NCBI GenBank assembly: GCA_030728985.1
Contig: JANQYI010000008.1
Span: forward strand, 1-64,000
DNA length: 64,000 nucleotides
Direction: 5' to 3'
Source: Burkholderiaceae bacterium
GTDB lineage: Bacteria > Pseudomonadota > Gammaproteobacteria > Burkholderiales > Burkholderiaceae_B
Below are positions 1-8,996 of this stretch, piece after piece. The position numbers and the translations under genes are program-made. The notes below the pieces were generated by a model. The model saw nothing but the letters and a program-made list of their open reading frames with translations. It ran no database searches and was not told the origin of the DNA. Numbering within the stretch: position 1 is the stretch's first letter; each line of letters opens with the position of its first letter.

Positions 1-4
1 AACC

Positions 5-40
5 AAAAAAAACAGACCGCTTGCGCGGCCTGTTTTTTAG
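5..40 (-). terminator. Rho-independent terminator of rplM-rpsI
   Basis: On the minus strand a 9-bp stem (positions 12-20 with 25-33, one G-U pair) closes a GCAA tetraloop and is followed by eight U (positions 5-12). It lies just downstream of the rpsI stop. The flanking A/T runs on both sides could let it work in both directions. Confidence 0.9.
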
Positions 41-54
41 TCTCGCCTGCGTGA

Positions 55-447
55 TTAACGCTTGCTGAACTGTTTCCGACGACGTGCTTTGTGGAAACCG
101 ACTTTCTTACGTTCGACTTCACGCGCATCGCGTGTGACAAAACCTGCTTTCGACAGCGCGGATTTGAGCGTTGCATCATAGTCAATCAGCGCACGAGTAA
201 TACCGTGACGCACCGCGCCCGCTTGACCGCTTTCGCCGCCACCGTGCACATTGATATGGAAGTCAAAGGACGCTGTATGACCGGTCAGCTCAAGAGGCTG
301 ACGCACCACCATGCGACCTGTTTCGCGGGCAAAGTACTCATCAACGGGCTTGCCATTGACGACGATCTTGCCTGCACCTTTTTTCATGAAGACGCGAGCC
401 ACCGAAGTCTTGCGGCGGCCGGTTCCGTAATTCCAATTACCGATCAT
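55..447 (-). CDS. rpsI: 30S ribosomal protein S9
   Basis: Ribosomal protein S9 of the small subunit head, whose C-terminal tail reaches the P-site tRNA. The 130-residue product has the family length, the N-terminal [13 protein letters not shown] block, the [15 protein letters not shown] core and the basic tail ending in KRRKQFSKR-like residues with the invariant final SKR. It follows rplM by 9 bp in the usual L13-S9 order, with an AAGGACAGG Shine-Dalgarno sequence before the ATG. The pair ends at the strong hairpin at positions 5-40. Nothing is unusual. Confidence 0.98.
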   Translation of the reverse strand: MIGNWNYGTGRRKTSVARVFMKKGAGKIVVNGKPVDEYFARETGRMVVRQPLELTGHTASFDFHINVHGGGESGQAGAVRHGITRALIDYDATLKSALSKAGFVTRDAREVERKKVGFHKARRRKQFSKR

Positions 448-456
448 GGCCTGTCC

Positions 457-885
457 TTAAAATTCGAGGGGCTGTGGCTGTTGGGCAGAGTGCGGATGCT
501 CGGCACCAGCATAGACCTTCAGCTTTTTAATCATCGCGTATCCCAAAGGACCCTTGGGCAACATGCCCTTAACGGCCTTCTGGACTGCGCGACCCGGAAA
601 ACGCTCTTGCATTTTTGCAAAGTTCGTTTCGCGAATACCGCCTGGATATGTCGTATGACGGAAATACTTTTTGTCTTGCGACTTATTACCGGTTACGACG
701 ATTTCAGCGGCGTTGATGATGACGATGTAATCGCCCGTATCAACGTGGGGCGTGAATTCTGGTTTGTGTTTACCGCGCAAACGGCGTGCGACTTCGCTGG
801 CCACACGACCGAGGACTTTGCCCTTCGCGTCAATCACGAACCAGTCACGCTTGACTTCATGCGGCTTGGCCACAAATGTCTTCAT
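457..885 (-). CDS. rplM: 50S ribosomal protein L13
   Basis: Ribosomal protein L13, an early assembly protein of the large subunit. The 142-residue length is exact for the family. Visible signatures are [19 protein letters not shown] at the N-terminus, [19 protein letters not shown] and the central GDYIVIINA segment. It is the first gene of the rplM-rpsI operon, and a promoter-like sequence lies about 170 bp upstream, overlapping the end of pmbA. Start chosen at the ATG because the family begins with this MKTF(V/S)AKP sequence. Confidence 0.98.
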   Translation of the reverse strand: MKTFVAKPHEVKRDWFVIDAKGKVLGRVASEVARRLRGKHKPEFTPHVDTGDYIVIINAAEIVVTGNKSQDKKYFRHTTYPGGIRETNFAKMQERFPGRAVQKAVKGMLPKGPLGYAMIKKLKVYAGAEHPHSAQQPQPLEF

Positions 886-1052
886 GATTGGATCCTAATA
901 AATTCTCTCTGGGACCATCCCGGAAAGACTTCCTCTTGCACTTTGGTCATTGGAAGAAATGTTGCCAAAACGTTGTTACCCGCCCGTGCAAACACCCACA
1001 AAAACCAAAGCATTGGCATCAGAACAATACCAATACTCGAGGAAAGCCTTTG

Positions 1053-1082
1053 ATTCTACAACAAAATCCGCCCTCAAGCCAA
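1053..1082 (-). promoter_or_regulatory. Possible sigma70 promoter for rplM-rpsI
   Basis: Reading the minus strand, TTGGCT (1077-1082) and TAGAAT (1053-1058) are separated by 18 bp, about 170 bp upstream of the rplM ATG. The remaining leader (886-1052) has no recognised motif. This assignment rests on consensus match only. Confidence 0.4.
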
Positions 1083-2450
1083 CTAGGTACCCGCAATCGC
1101 CATGCGTTCGATCAGAATCGATCCCGTGGTTTTGCTGCCGCGGGTGATCGTATCGGCACCGACGGCGACAATTTGGGCAAACATATCTTTGAGATTGCCG
1201 GCAATGGTGATTTCCTCGACCGCATGCTGGATCTCGCCGTTTTGGACCCAATACCCAAACGCCCCCCGAGAGTAGTCACCCGTCACATAATTGACGCCCT
1301 GACCGATCAACTCAGTCACCAAGAGCCCCGTGCCCATTTTGCGCAACATCGCTTGAAAATCGTCTTTTTTACGCGTCTGCGAAGACCGTAAAACGAGGTT
1401 GTGGGACCCTCCCGCGTTGCCTGTCGTCACCATGCCGAGCTTGCGCGCCGTGTAGGTGGACAAAAAGTAACCTTGTAAGACCCCCGCACTGATCACCTCA
1501 CGCGCCTGCGTTTTGACGCCCTCCTCGTCGAAAGGTGAGCTACCCATCGCCCCTTTGACATGAGGATCCTCAAGCACATTGATGTGCGTGGGAAAAATTT
1601 GACGGCCTAACGAATCCAACAAAAAACTGGTTTGACGATACAGCGCGCCGCCGCTGGTGGCTTGGGTTAGCGCACCCAGCAATCCAAGCGCCAAAGGGGC
1701 CTCGAACAGCACGGGAAAATGCCCAGTCGGAATTCTTTTCGCAGACAAGCGTGCGAGCACGCGCTCTGCGGCGTAGCGCCCCACGGTCGCAGGATCTGCC
1801 AAGCGGTCCGCGCGGCGATCGCTGGTGTACCAATAATCACGCTGCATCGCTTGACCACGGCCAGCAATCGGGGAAACGGACAGGCCGTGCCTGGAGTAAG
1901 CATACCCATCCAAAAACCCACGCGTATTGCCCAACACGAAATGCCCTTCATGGGTGTCGACCCCTGCGCCTTCTGTATTGGTGATCCGCTTGTCGGTGGC
2001 CAGGGCGGCCCGCTCGGCTTCGACGGCGAGTTGAGTGGCTTGCTCGACGTCGAGCGCCCAAGGATGATGCAACTGCAAATTGTTTTTGACACCAATGGCC
2101 AACTGGTCCGTTTCGGGCAACCCCGCCGCAGGATCCTCGGCTGTATAACGGGCAATATGCCAGGCGGCCTCCACCGTCTCGCGTAACGCCTTGGGGGAAA
2201 AGTCCGACGTCGATGCAGAGCCGCGACGTTGACCGGCAAACACGGTCACATCGAGCGAGCGATCGCGCGTCTGCTCAACCGTCTCGACTTTACCCTTGCG
2301 GACCGAAACAGCCAGCCCCCGCCCCTCGGAAATCTCGGCGGCGGCGTCGCTGGCGCCCAAACTTTGGGCATGCTTAAGTGCCTGAGTCACTAAATCTTCG
2401 AAAATCGGTCGATTTTGAGCAACTGGAAGAAAAGAAATTGATGTAGCCAT
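1083..2450 (-). CDS. pmbA: TldD/PmbA family protein (TldE/PmbA)
   Basis: PmbA (TldE) is the non-metal partner of the TldD-TldE heterodimeric protease that trims peptides such as microcin precursors and degrades some antitoxins in the cytoplasm. The 455-residue protein matches the family length. Visible features are the N-terminal AEISEGRGLAVSVRKGKVETVE region, HEGHFVLGNTRGF, and the C-terminal GNAGGSHNLVLRSS and TGDYSRGAFGYWVQNGEI blocks. The HExxxH zinc motif typical of TldD is absent, which supports TldE/PmbA. It is divergent from darP, and the 35-bp gap between starts is the usual head-to-head arrangement of these two genes in proteobacteria. Confidence 0.95.
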   Translation of the reverse strand: MATSISFLPVAQNRPIFEDLVTQALKHAQSLGASDAAAEISEGRGLAVSVRKGKVETVEQTRDRSLDVTVFAGQRRGSASTSDFSPKALRETVEAAWHIARYTAEDPAAGLPETDQLAIGVKNNLQLHHPWALDVEQATQLAVEAERAALATDKRITNTEGAGVDTHEGHFVLGNTRGFLDGYAYSRHGLSVSPIAGRGQAMQRDYWYTSDRRADRLADPATVGRYAAERVLARLSAKRIPTGHFPVLFEAPLALGLLGALTQATSGGALYRQTSFLLDSLGRQIFPTHINVLEDPHVKGAMGSSPFDEEGVKTQAREVISAGVLQGYFLSTYTARKLGMVTTGNAGGSHNLVLRSSQTRKKDDFQAMLRKMGTGLLVTELIGQGVNYVTGDYSRGAFGYWVQNGEIQHAVEEITIAGNLKDMFAQIVAVGADTITRGSKTTGSILIERMAIAGT

Positions 2451-2485
2451 ATTAGTCCGTTAGCGTGAGGCTTTATGATAGCCGT

Positions 2486-3046
2486 ATGACACAAGAAATA
2501 CCTCAAACACCTGATGGGACCGATGAGTCCCCCTACGACGGCCCCAGCAAGTCGCAATTAAAACGCGACATGCTAGCTTTGGTCGACCTCGGACGTGAGC
2601 TGGTGGACCTGTCCCCAGAGCGTCTCAAACAACTGCCACTCGCGGAGCGCCTCTACGATGCCATTCGCCTGGCGCAGCGCACTACTAGCCGTGAAGGGCT
2701 GCGGCGACAGATCCACTATGTCGGCAAACTGATGCGGGACGCTCCCGCAGACGAAATCCGTGCGCAGCTCGATACGTGGAAACATGGCTCTCGCGACCAA
2801 ACGCGCGCCATGCACCGCCTCGAAGCCCTGCGTGACCGCCTGCTCAAAGAAGACACCGCGCTGACGACTTTACTGCAAAAATATCCTGATGCAGATATTC
2901 AGCATATCCGCACCCTCATTCGCGAAGGGCGCAAAGAAGCCACTGCGAATGAAGCACTGCGCCAAGGCCAAGAGCCGCAACGCAAACATTATCGCGCGCT
3001 CTTTCAGGCGCTCAAAACCCTACAAGATCCGGATACCGAAGCATGA
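2486..3046 (+). CDS. darP: Ribosome-associated protein DarP (YjgA, DUF615)
   Basis: DUF615 protein, known in Escherichia coli as YjgA/DarP, a late 50S assembly factor that binds pre-50S particles. The product of about 186 residues has the family sequence [22 protein letters not shown] near the N-terminus and a charged helical C-terminus (helices with many R/K/E). A GTG seven codons upstream (2465) is in frame, but the ATG gives the normal start MTQEIPQ with the acidic linker. It is divergent from pmbA, as in E. coli. Its stop overlaps the start of the next gene (ATGA). Confidence 0.93.
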   Translation: MTQEIPQTPDGTDESPYDGPSKSQLKRDMLALVDLGRELVDLSPERLKQLPLAERLYDAIRLAQRTTSREGLRRQIHYVGKLMRDAPADEIRAQLDTWKHGSRDQTRAMHRLEALRDRLLKEDTALTTLLQKYPDADIQHIRTLIREGRKEATANEALRQGQEPQRKHYRALFQALKTLQDPDTEA

Positions 3047-3720
3047 CGACCCACACGTTGCTTGAATGCGTCGAGCACAACACAGGCCCCAATCCCACAC
3101 ACTGCGTACTTTGGCTCCATGGTTTAGGCGCCGACGGCCATGACTTCGCACCGATCGTACCGGAGCTGCGCTTACCTCCCTCCCTGTCTGTACGCTTTGT
3201 CTTTCCGCATGCCACGATTCAACCCGTCACCATCAACGGCGGTATGGCAATGCGCTCTTGGTATGACATCCTGACCCCAAACCTCGTCAAGCGTGAGGAT
3301 GAGCAAGGCATTCGTACCTCTGAGCGCGCAATTCAGGCCTTGATTGCGCGCGAAAACGCGCGCGGCATACCGACTGAACGCATCGTGTTGGCCGGCTTTT
3401 CTCAAGGCTGCGCGATGACCTTGCACACGGGCTTGCGCCTACCCAGCAAGCTTGCGGGACTCATGGGATTGTCTGGTTATTTGCCCCTGATTGATATGGC
3501 GAAAAGCGAGCGCCAACCCGCAAATTCGGATACCCCGATTTTTCTGGCCCACGGTACCCATGACCCCGTTGTCACACTCGAACGCGCCGAGGCCTCCAGA
3601 GCCAAGCTCGCCGCGCTTGGCTACGCTGTTCAGTGGCACACTTATCCGATGCAGCACTCCGTGTGCGCAGAAGAAATTCACGATATTTCACGCTTTTTAC
3701 AGAGCGTCATGATTGATTAG
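3043..3720 (+). CDS. Alpha/beta-hydrolase carboxylesterase (phospholipase/carboxylesterase family)
   Basis: A 225-residue carboxylesterase of the EstB/acyl-protein thioesterase family, which hydrolyses short carboxylic esters. The oxyanion-hole motif [11 protein letters not shown] occurs near residue 25. The catalytic triad can be read as Ser120 (GFSQGC), Asp174 (HGTHDPVV) and His205 (MQHSVC). The conserved RSWYDI segment follows the first third. No signal peptide is seen, so it is probably cytosolic. It starts inside the stop of darP (ATGA overlap), suggesting co-transcription, and gltX follows 12 bp after its stop. Confidence 0.93.
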   Translation: MTTHTLLECVEHNTGPNPTHCVLWLHGLGADGHDFAPIVPELRLPPSLSVRFVFPHATIQPVTINGGMAMRSWYDILTPNLVKREDEQGIRTSERAIQALIARENARGIPTERIVLAGFSQGCAMTLHTGLRLPSKLAGLMGLSGYLPLIDMAKSERQPANSDTPIFLAHGTHDPVVTLERAEASRAKLAALGYAVQWHTYPMQHSVCAEEIHDISRFLQSVMID

Positions 3721-3732
3721 GCTTTGATCTCT

Positions 3733-5145
3733 ATGTCTCACGCTTCTCCACCCTCTACACCCGTTCGCACCCGCTTTGCGCCCTCGCCCACTGGTTTTCT
3801 CCACTTGGGCGGCGCGCGCACGGCCTTGTTTTCTTGGGCCTATGCCAGGCACTTTGGCGGCACCTTTATTTTGCGTGTCGAGGACACCGACCTCGAGCGC
3901 TCGACGCCCGAGGCTGTTCAAGCGATCTTAGATGGCATGGCTTGGCTTGGCCTCACCCCGGACGAAGGTCCTTTCTACCAAATGCAGCATATGGACCGCT
4001 ACCGCGAGGTCGTGGCCAAGATGCTGGCAGAGGGCACGGCCTATCACTGCTATAGCTCGCCTGCCGAAGTCGACGAGATGCGCGAACGCGCGCGCGCGTT
4101 GGGTCAAAAGCCCCGTTACGACGGCACTTGGCGTCCTGAACCCGGAAAAATCTTGCCTGCCCTTCCCACGGATCGAAAGCCCGTGGTGCGCTTCAAAAGC
4201 CCACAGGATGGCGCAACCGGCTGGGTCGACATGGTCAAAGGGCCGATATCCTTCGACAACAGCGAACTCGATGATCTGGTCATCGCGCGTCCCGATGGCA
4301 CACCAACCTACAATTTTTGTGTCGTCGTGGACGATTGGGATATGCGCATTACCCACGTGCTGAGAGGCGATGATCACGTCAACAACACGCCACGACAAAT
4401 CACGATTTTGCGCGCCCTCGGTGCCCCCGTGCCAGAGTATGGACATGTGCCCATGATCTTGGGCCCTGACGGCGAAAAACTCTCCAAGCGCCATGGCGCG
4501 GTGAGTGTGATGGAATATGATAAACAAGGTTACCTGCCCGAGGCGATGATCAACTATTTGGCGCGTCTCGGCTGGAGTCACGGCGATGATGAGTTGTTTT
4601 CGCGCGAACAACTCGTTGCGTGGTTCGATCCGCAACATTTATCCAAGTCCGCCGCACAGTGGGACCCAAAAAAACTGAACTGGGTGAGCGCCCATTATAT
4701 TAAGCAGTCCGATGACCACACCCTGGTTCAAGCCGTCACGCCGCGCATCGCCGCGCGCGGCGGTGACATACACAGGGTCGACCTGACCCAAGTGGTTGCC
4801 TTATTAAAAGATCGTGCGGAAACGCTCGAGCAGCTTGCCGATAGCGCGATGCTGTTTTGTGGTGCGTTTGAACCTGCGGCACCGGAACTCGTTACTCAGC
4901 ATCTGACCGAATCAGCGCGTCTTGTTTTGAAAGACTTTGCCGCACAGGCCGCCACGTCGGAGTGGACACGGGCAGCGCTCAGTGCGTTAATTAAATCCAC
5001 CTTGTCTGCGCATGGCTTAAAAATGCCTCAACTCGCCATTCCTTTGCGCGTTGCCATTGCGGGCACCACGCAGACACCCGCGATCGATGCCGTGTTGGAA
5101 ATTTTGGGGAAAAACACCGTTTTGGGACGACTCGCTCAGATTTAA
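3733..5145 (+). CDS. gltX: Glutamyl-tRNA synthetase
   Basis: Class I aminoacyl-tRNA synthetase charging tRNA-Glu. The HIGH-type motif appears as [18 protein letters not shown] near residue 15 and the KMSKS-type motif as EKLSKRHGA near residue 255. Both catalytic signatures are intact, and the 470-residue length is normal. An in-frame TTG nine bases upstream (3724) was not preferred because ATG is available. Whether it is discriminating or also charges tRNA-Gln cannot be judged here. The gene ends 42 bp from a convergent lipoprotein gene, with no clear terminator between them. Confidence 0.97.
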   Translation: MSHASPPSTPVRTRFAPSPTGFLHLGGARTALFSWAYARHFGGTFILRVEDTDLERSTPEAVQAILDGMAWLGLTPDEGPFYQMQHMDRYREVVAKMLAEGTAYHCYSSPAEVDEMRERARALGQKPRYDGTWRPEPGKILPALPTDRKPVVRFKSPQDGATGWVDMVKGPISFDNSELDDLVIARPDGTPTYNFCVVVDDWDMRITHVLRGDDHVNNTPRQITILRALGAPVPEYGHVPMILGPDGEKLSKRHGAVSVMEYDKQGYLPEAMINYLARLGWSHGDDELFSREQLVAWFDPQHLSKSAAQWDPKKLNWVSAHYIKQSDDHTLVQAVTPRIAARGGDIHRVDLTQVVALLKDRAETLEQLADSAMLFCGAFEPAAPELVTQHLTESARLVLKDFAAQAATSEWTRAALSALIKSTLSAHGLKMPQLAIPLRVAIAGTTQTPAIDAVLEILGKNTVLGRLAQI

Positions 5146-5187
5146 CGCGATGCGCACTCTCAACGCCACGTGTATTTCTCAAGCGAG

Positions 5188-5691
5188 CTACATCAACCTA
5201 AAGCTGTCTTGAACGCGCTGCCCCGTCATGGTTTTGCTGCCAGGCTTGTCCTCGCGAAACACCACGCGGCGCGAGTTATTGCGTTCTATTAGGTAGGCAA
5301 GCGTATACATCGGGTCACGATGGTCCACCATTTCGCCATTTGAGCGGCTAATTCTCAACACAAGCTTGCCTAGTGGCGCTTCCCAGCAGCCGGTCTCGCG
5401 GAGTTCCGAGCGGATGTTGCGGCCCTGTTTGACACGAATCTGCTGCCGCATTTTTCCATCGGCGCTTAGTGTTAAGAGTGTTTGTATCTCTCCCGCTACA
5501 CCCTGTTGTTTGCGCACCACATACCAAACACCTGTGAGCGTATGTCCGGCCTCGGGGGCCGTACACGTCGGTTCGGGCAGGTTTTCTGGCGCGAGGATCA
5601 GTGGCGAGTCTGCGGGACGCGGAATCCCACAGCCCGACAGCACCAAACAAACCGTCACGACTGACACTCGTAAAAACCCGTAATTGAACAT
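5188..5691 (-). CDS. Small lipoprotein of unknown function
   Basis: I do not recognise a specific family. The 167-residue product has a lipoprotein signal peptide: a basic/hydrophobic start, then the lipobox LVLSGC with Cys21 as the expected lipidated residue. The mature part carries a Pro-rich linker, then a beta-rich domain with a threonine/glycine segment (HTLTGVWYVVRKQQG) and a Cys pair region (ETGCWEA). It superficially resembles the NlpE-like lipoprotein at 53159-53875, whose GCWRV segment is similar, but I cannot show homology. It is transcribed towards gltX and divergently from nrdA. Confidence 0.75.
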   Translation of the reverse strand: MFNYGFLRVSVVTVCLVLSGCGIPRPADSPLILAPENLPEPTCTAPEAGHTLTGVWYVVRKQQGVAGEIQTLLTLSADGKMRQQIRVKQGRNIRSELRETGCWEAPLGKLVLRISRSNGEMVDHRDPMYTLAYLIERNNSRRVVFREDKPGSKTMTGQRVQDSFRLM

Positions 5692-5877
5692 CGAATCCTC
5701 AAAGCAACATCAAGCATGGAACGTATAAGTGCAATAGTGCTACATATTTGGCAAAAATCCGCCTCCTCTGGATTGATTTAACAATAATCCGCTTTTGATC
5801 CGCATACAGATTTGCTTTTACGCCACACTTTGGCAAAGCATAGGGTTAACGATAGAAAAAAATAATTAATTTAAATA

Positions 5878-5906
5878 TTGCCTCACTTCAAGACAAACAC
5901 TAGAAT
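5878..5906 (+). promoter_or_regulatory. Putative nrdAB promoter
   Basis: TTGCCT (5878-5883) and TAGAAT (5901-5906) are separated by exactly 17 bp. The -10 hexamer lies inside the first NrdR-like box (5897-5912), the position expected for a repressor site. The assignment is by consensus and not by experiment. Confidence 0.6.
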
Positions 5907-5912
5907 TAGTAT
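5897..5912 (+). promoter_or_regulatory. NrdR box 1 (putative)
   Basis: ACACTAGAATTAGTAT matches the known NrdR consensus acaCwAtATaTwGtgt at about 12 of 16 positions and keeps the dyad symmetry. It overlaps the -10 hexamer of the putative nrdA promoter and lies 31 bp (start to start) from box 2. Confidence 0.75.
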
Positions 5913-5927
5913 CCATCTGAAAATAAA

Positions 5928-5943
5928 ACACTACATGTAGTGG
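5928..5943 (+). promoter_or_regulatory. NrdR box 2 (putative)
   Basis: ACACTACATGTAGTGG is a strong dyad (CACTACATGTAGTG is a perfect palindrome) and matches the NrdR consensus at about 13 of 16 positions. Spacing from box 1 is 31 bp, three helical turns, which is the tandem arrangement typical of NrdR-repressed nrd promoters. Confidence 0.8.
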
Positions 5944-6056
5944 TCGCAAACCAAGATACTGAGTCGCTCTTGAAATACGCGCCCTGATTGACTACATGCT
6001 TAGCCAAAAACGAAGTCGAGCAGGGCGTGTGCCCCACTCACCTTGCAGGAGCCCAT

Positions 6057-8975
6057 ATGCAAATTTCTACCAACACAGTGTCCCAACGCGAAGCCACCCC
6101 ACCTTTCTCACAAGCCGCTCCTGCGATGACAGAAGCGACGTGGTCGCAATATCACATCATTCGCCGCAATGGCGCCGTGGTTAATTTCGAGCCAAGCAAG
6201 ATCGGCATCGCGATGACCAAGGCTTTCTTAGCCGTCAATGGCGGCCAAGGTGCTGCCTCGGCGCGTGTACGCGAACTGGTCGACTCCCTGACACACCAAG
6301 TGGTGCAAGCCTTGGTCCGCAGCCGTCCAAACGGCGGCACATTCCATATCGAAGACATCCAGGATGCTGTCGAGCTTTCTTTGATGCGCTCAGGCGAGCA
6401 TGATGTCGCGCGGTCCTATGTGTTGTATCGCGAACGTCGCGCCCAAGAGCGCGCCAAAGCCAATATTGAACAAGCACCGATCGAGGCGACAACGCTTCAC
6501 GTTGTGGACGGCGGCGTCCGCAAACCTCTGGATTTAGCAAAATTACAGGCCACGATCGAATCAGCGGGTTTTGGTTTGGGTGATTTCGTCGACACCGCCG
6601 CGATTCAACGCGAAACACTCAAGAACATTTACGACGGCGTCCCCGTCGACGAGGTTTACAAGTCTGCGATTTTGGCGGCGCGCTCGATGGTCGAAAACGA
6701 TCCCGCCTACAGCAAAGTCACCGCCCGTTTGCTGCTGCATACGATCCGCAAAGAAGTGTTGTCCGAGGAAGCCTCACAAGAGGATATGGCGACGCGTTAT
6801 GCCACCTACTTTCCGGAATTCATCAAGCGCGGTGTCGAAGCGGGCCTGCTGAATTCCGAGCTCTCGCGCTACAACCTACCACGCTTGGCTGCCGCACTGG
6901 ACTCAAGCCGCGACCTGCAGTTTGATTATTTGGGTCTCCAGACACTGTACGACCGCTACTTCCTGCACATCCGTGGTCTACGCATTGAGCTTCCACAGGT
7001 TTTCTTTATGCGCGTCGCCATGGGCTTGGCGATTGGTGAAGTCGACCGTGAAACCCGTGCGATCGAGTTCTATCAGATCTTGTCGTCTTTTGACTTCATG
7101 AGCTCCACGCCCACCTTGTTTAACGCGGGCACCTTGCATTCGCAGTTGTCATCTTGTTACCTCACGACCGTCTCTGATAATCTTGACGGCATCTATGAGG
7201 CCATCAAAGAAAACGCATTATTGGCTAAATATGCCGGCGGCCTGGGCAACGATTGGACGCCTGTTCGTGCCATGCGCAGCCACATCAAAGGCACCAATGG
7301 TGAAAGCCAGGGTGTCGTGCCTTTCCTGAAAGTGGTCAACGATACTGCCGTTGCCGTCAACCAAGGTGGCAAACGCAAGGGCGCAGTCTGCTGCTACCTC
7401 GAGTCTTGGCACTTGGACATCGAAGAGTTTCTCGATTTGCGTAAAAACACGGGCGATGAGCGTCGCCGCACGCACGACATGAACACCGCCAACTGGATTC
7501 CTGACCTCTTCATGAAGCGCGTGATCGAAGGCGGAGACTGGACCCTGTTCTCACCCTCCGATTGCCCAGATCTGCACGAGAAAGTCGGTGTCGAGTTTGA
7601 AAAAGCCTACGTAGGCTACGAAGAAAAAGCGGCGCGCGGTGATTTGCCTTTGTTCAAAAAAATGCCGGCCACCAATCTGTGGCGCAAAATGTTGTCGATG
7701 CTGTTTGAAACCGGCCACCCCTGGATCACCTTCAAAGATCCTTGCAACATCCGTTCACCACAACAACACGTGGGCGTGGTCCACAGCTCAAACCTGTGCA
7801 CCGAGATCACACTCAACACAAACGATTCAGAAATCGCGGTGTGCAACCTGGGCTCCGTCAATCTGCCTGCGCACCTCAAGCAAAATGCTGACGGTTCGCT
7901 GTCGCTCGACCACGACAAACTTCAGCGCACCATTAAGATCGCCATGCGTATGCTTGATAACGTCATCGACATCAACTACTACGCTGTCGCAAAAGCACGT
8001 AACTCCAACGTGCGTCACCGTCCTGTCGGCTTGGGCATGATGGGTTTTCAGGACTGCCTGCACTTGATGCGCGTGCCTTACGCTTCACAAGAAGCCATCG
8101 AGTTTGCCGATCGTTCGATGGAAGCCGTTTGCTACTACGCCTACAGCGCTTCAAGCGATCTCGCCGCTGAGCGTGGTCGTTACGCAAGCTTCGAAGGCTC
8201 CTTGTGGTCACGCGGAATCTTGCCGCATGACTCCATCGCACTGTTGCGTGAACATCGCGGTGGCTATGTTGAAGTCGATGAATCGATGACGATGGATTGG
8301 GATTCGTTGCGTGAACGCATCAAACTACAAGGCATGCGCAATTCAAATTGCGTTGCAATTGCCCCAACAGCAACAATTTCGAATATTATTGGTGTGTCAG
8401 CGTGTATCGAGCCAACTTATCAAAACTTGTACGTTAAATCGAACCTCTCCGGCGAGTTCATTGTTGTCAACGAACACCTTGTTCGTGACCTCAAAAAACT
8501 TGGCCTCTGGGATGAAGTAATGGTCGCCGATCTCAAATATTTCGATGGCAGCTTATCCCGCATAGATCGCGTTCCGGCCGATTTGCGCACCCTATACGCT
8601 ACTGCTTTCGAAGTCGAACCCAACTGGGTCGTCGAGTGCGCCGCACGTCGCCAAAAATGGATCGACCAGGCACAGTCACTCAACATCTACATGGCCGGTG
8701 CTTCTGGCAAAAAACTCGATGACACCTACAAGCTCGCCTGGTTGCGTGGCCTCAAGACCACGTATTACCTGCGCACGCTTGGTGCGACGAGTGCTGAAAA
8801 ATCAACGGGGCGCGGTGGCGAGCTCAATGCGGTGAACGCCTCTGGTGCAAGCTCGACCAGCGGTACGTTTGCCTCTGCGGCAGCCCCCACCTTACCCGAC
8901 CCTGAAATTCTCGGGGCGGCCTGCACCATGAGACCTGGCGATCCAGGTTTCGAAGAGTGCGAAGCCTGCCAATAA
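6057..8975 (+). CDS. nrdA: Class Ia ribonucleoside-diphosphate reductase, alpha subunit
   Basis: The large subunit reduces ribonucleoside diphosphates to deoxy forms in the cytoplasm. The 972-residue product is longer than E. coli NrdA (761) because two ATP-cone-like segments precede the catalytic barrel: roughly residues 30-135 and 145-240. Catalytic cysteines are visible in LSSCYL, NLCTEITLN and AVCNLGSVNL, and the Tyr pair region in TATISNIIGVSACIEPTYQ. The C-terminal redox tail ends in CEACQ. The start is the ATG with AGGAG 5 bp upstream. nrdB follows after 21 bp. Two NrdR-like boxes at the promoter suggest repression by NrdR. Confidence 0.97.
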   Translation: MQISTNTVSQREATPPFSQAAPAMTEATWSQYHIIRRNGAVVNFEPSKIGIAMTKAFLAVNGGQGAASARVRELVDSLTHQVVQALVRSRPNGGTFHIEDIQDAVELSLMRSGEHDVARSYVLYRERRAQERAKANIEQAPIEATTLHVVDGGVRKPLDLAKLQATIESAGFGLGDFVDTAAIQRETLKNIYDGVPVDEVYKSAILAARSMVENDPAYSKVTARLLLHTIRKEVLSEEASQEDMATRYATYFPEFIKRGVEAGLLNSELSRYNLPRLAAALDSSRDLQFDYLGLQTLYDRYFLHIRGLRIELPQVFFMRVAMGLAIGEVDRETRAIEFYQILSSFDFMSSTPTLFNAGTLHSQLSSCYLTTVSDNLDGIYEAIKENALLAKYAGGLGNDWTPVRAMRSHIKGTNGESQGVVPFLKVVNDTAVAVNQGGKRKGAVCCYLESWHLDIEEFLDLRKNTGDERRRTHDMNTANWIPDLFMKRVIEGGDWTLFSPSDCPDLHEKVGVEFEKAYVGYEEKAARGDLPLFKKMPATNLWRKMLSMLFETGHPWITFKDPCNIRSPQQHVGVVHSSNLCTEITLNTNDSEIAVCNLGSVNLPAHLKQNADGSLSLDHDKLQRTIKIAMRMLDNVIDINYYAVAKARNSNVRHRPVGLGMMGFQDCLHLMRVPYASQEAIEFADRSMEAVCYYAYSASSDLAAERGRYASFEGSLWSRGILPHDSIALLREHRGGYVEVDESMTMDWDSLRERIKLQGMRNSNCVAIAPTATISNIIGVSACIEPTYQNLYVKSNLSGEFIVVNEHLVRDLKKLGLWDEVMVADLKYFDGSLSRIDRVPADLRTLYATAFEVEPNWVVECAARRQKWIDQAQSLNIYMAGASGKKLDDTYKLAWLRGLKTTYYLRTLGATSAEKSTGRGGELNAVNASGASSTSGTFASAAAPTLPDPEILGAACTMRPGDPGFEECEACQ

Positions 8976-8996
8976 ACCGCCACCGGAAAAAATATT

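Larger units (their letters stand above)
5692..6056. other. Intergenic region between lipoprotein gene and nrdA
   Basis: This 365-bp spacer is A/T-rich relative to its neighbours. It holds the nrdA promoter and two NrdR-box-like palindromes, described separately. A second promoter-like pair, TTGGCA (5830-5835) and TAGAAA (5853-5858) with a 17-bp spacer, lies upstream. The nrdA ribosome-binding site AGGAG is at 6047-6051. A TTG-initiated extension of nrdA from 5988 was rejected because this RBS fits the ATG at 6057. Confidence 0.7.

Noticed and set aside
91-1053. 320-codon open frame on the plus strand opposite rpsI and rplM
   Set aside because: It is antisense to two certain ribosomal genes, has no RBS and no recognisable protein signature, and reads like a shadow of them.
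3928-4638. 236-codon minus-strand frame opposite gltX
   Set aside because: Shadow of a complete, conserved gltX; low complexity and no RBS.
5988-6056. N-terminal extension of nrdA from the TTG at 5988
   Set aside because: AGGAG at 6047-6051 fits the ATG at 6057, and the extra residues have no family similarity.
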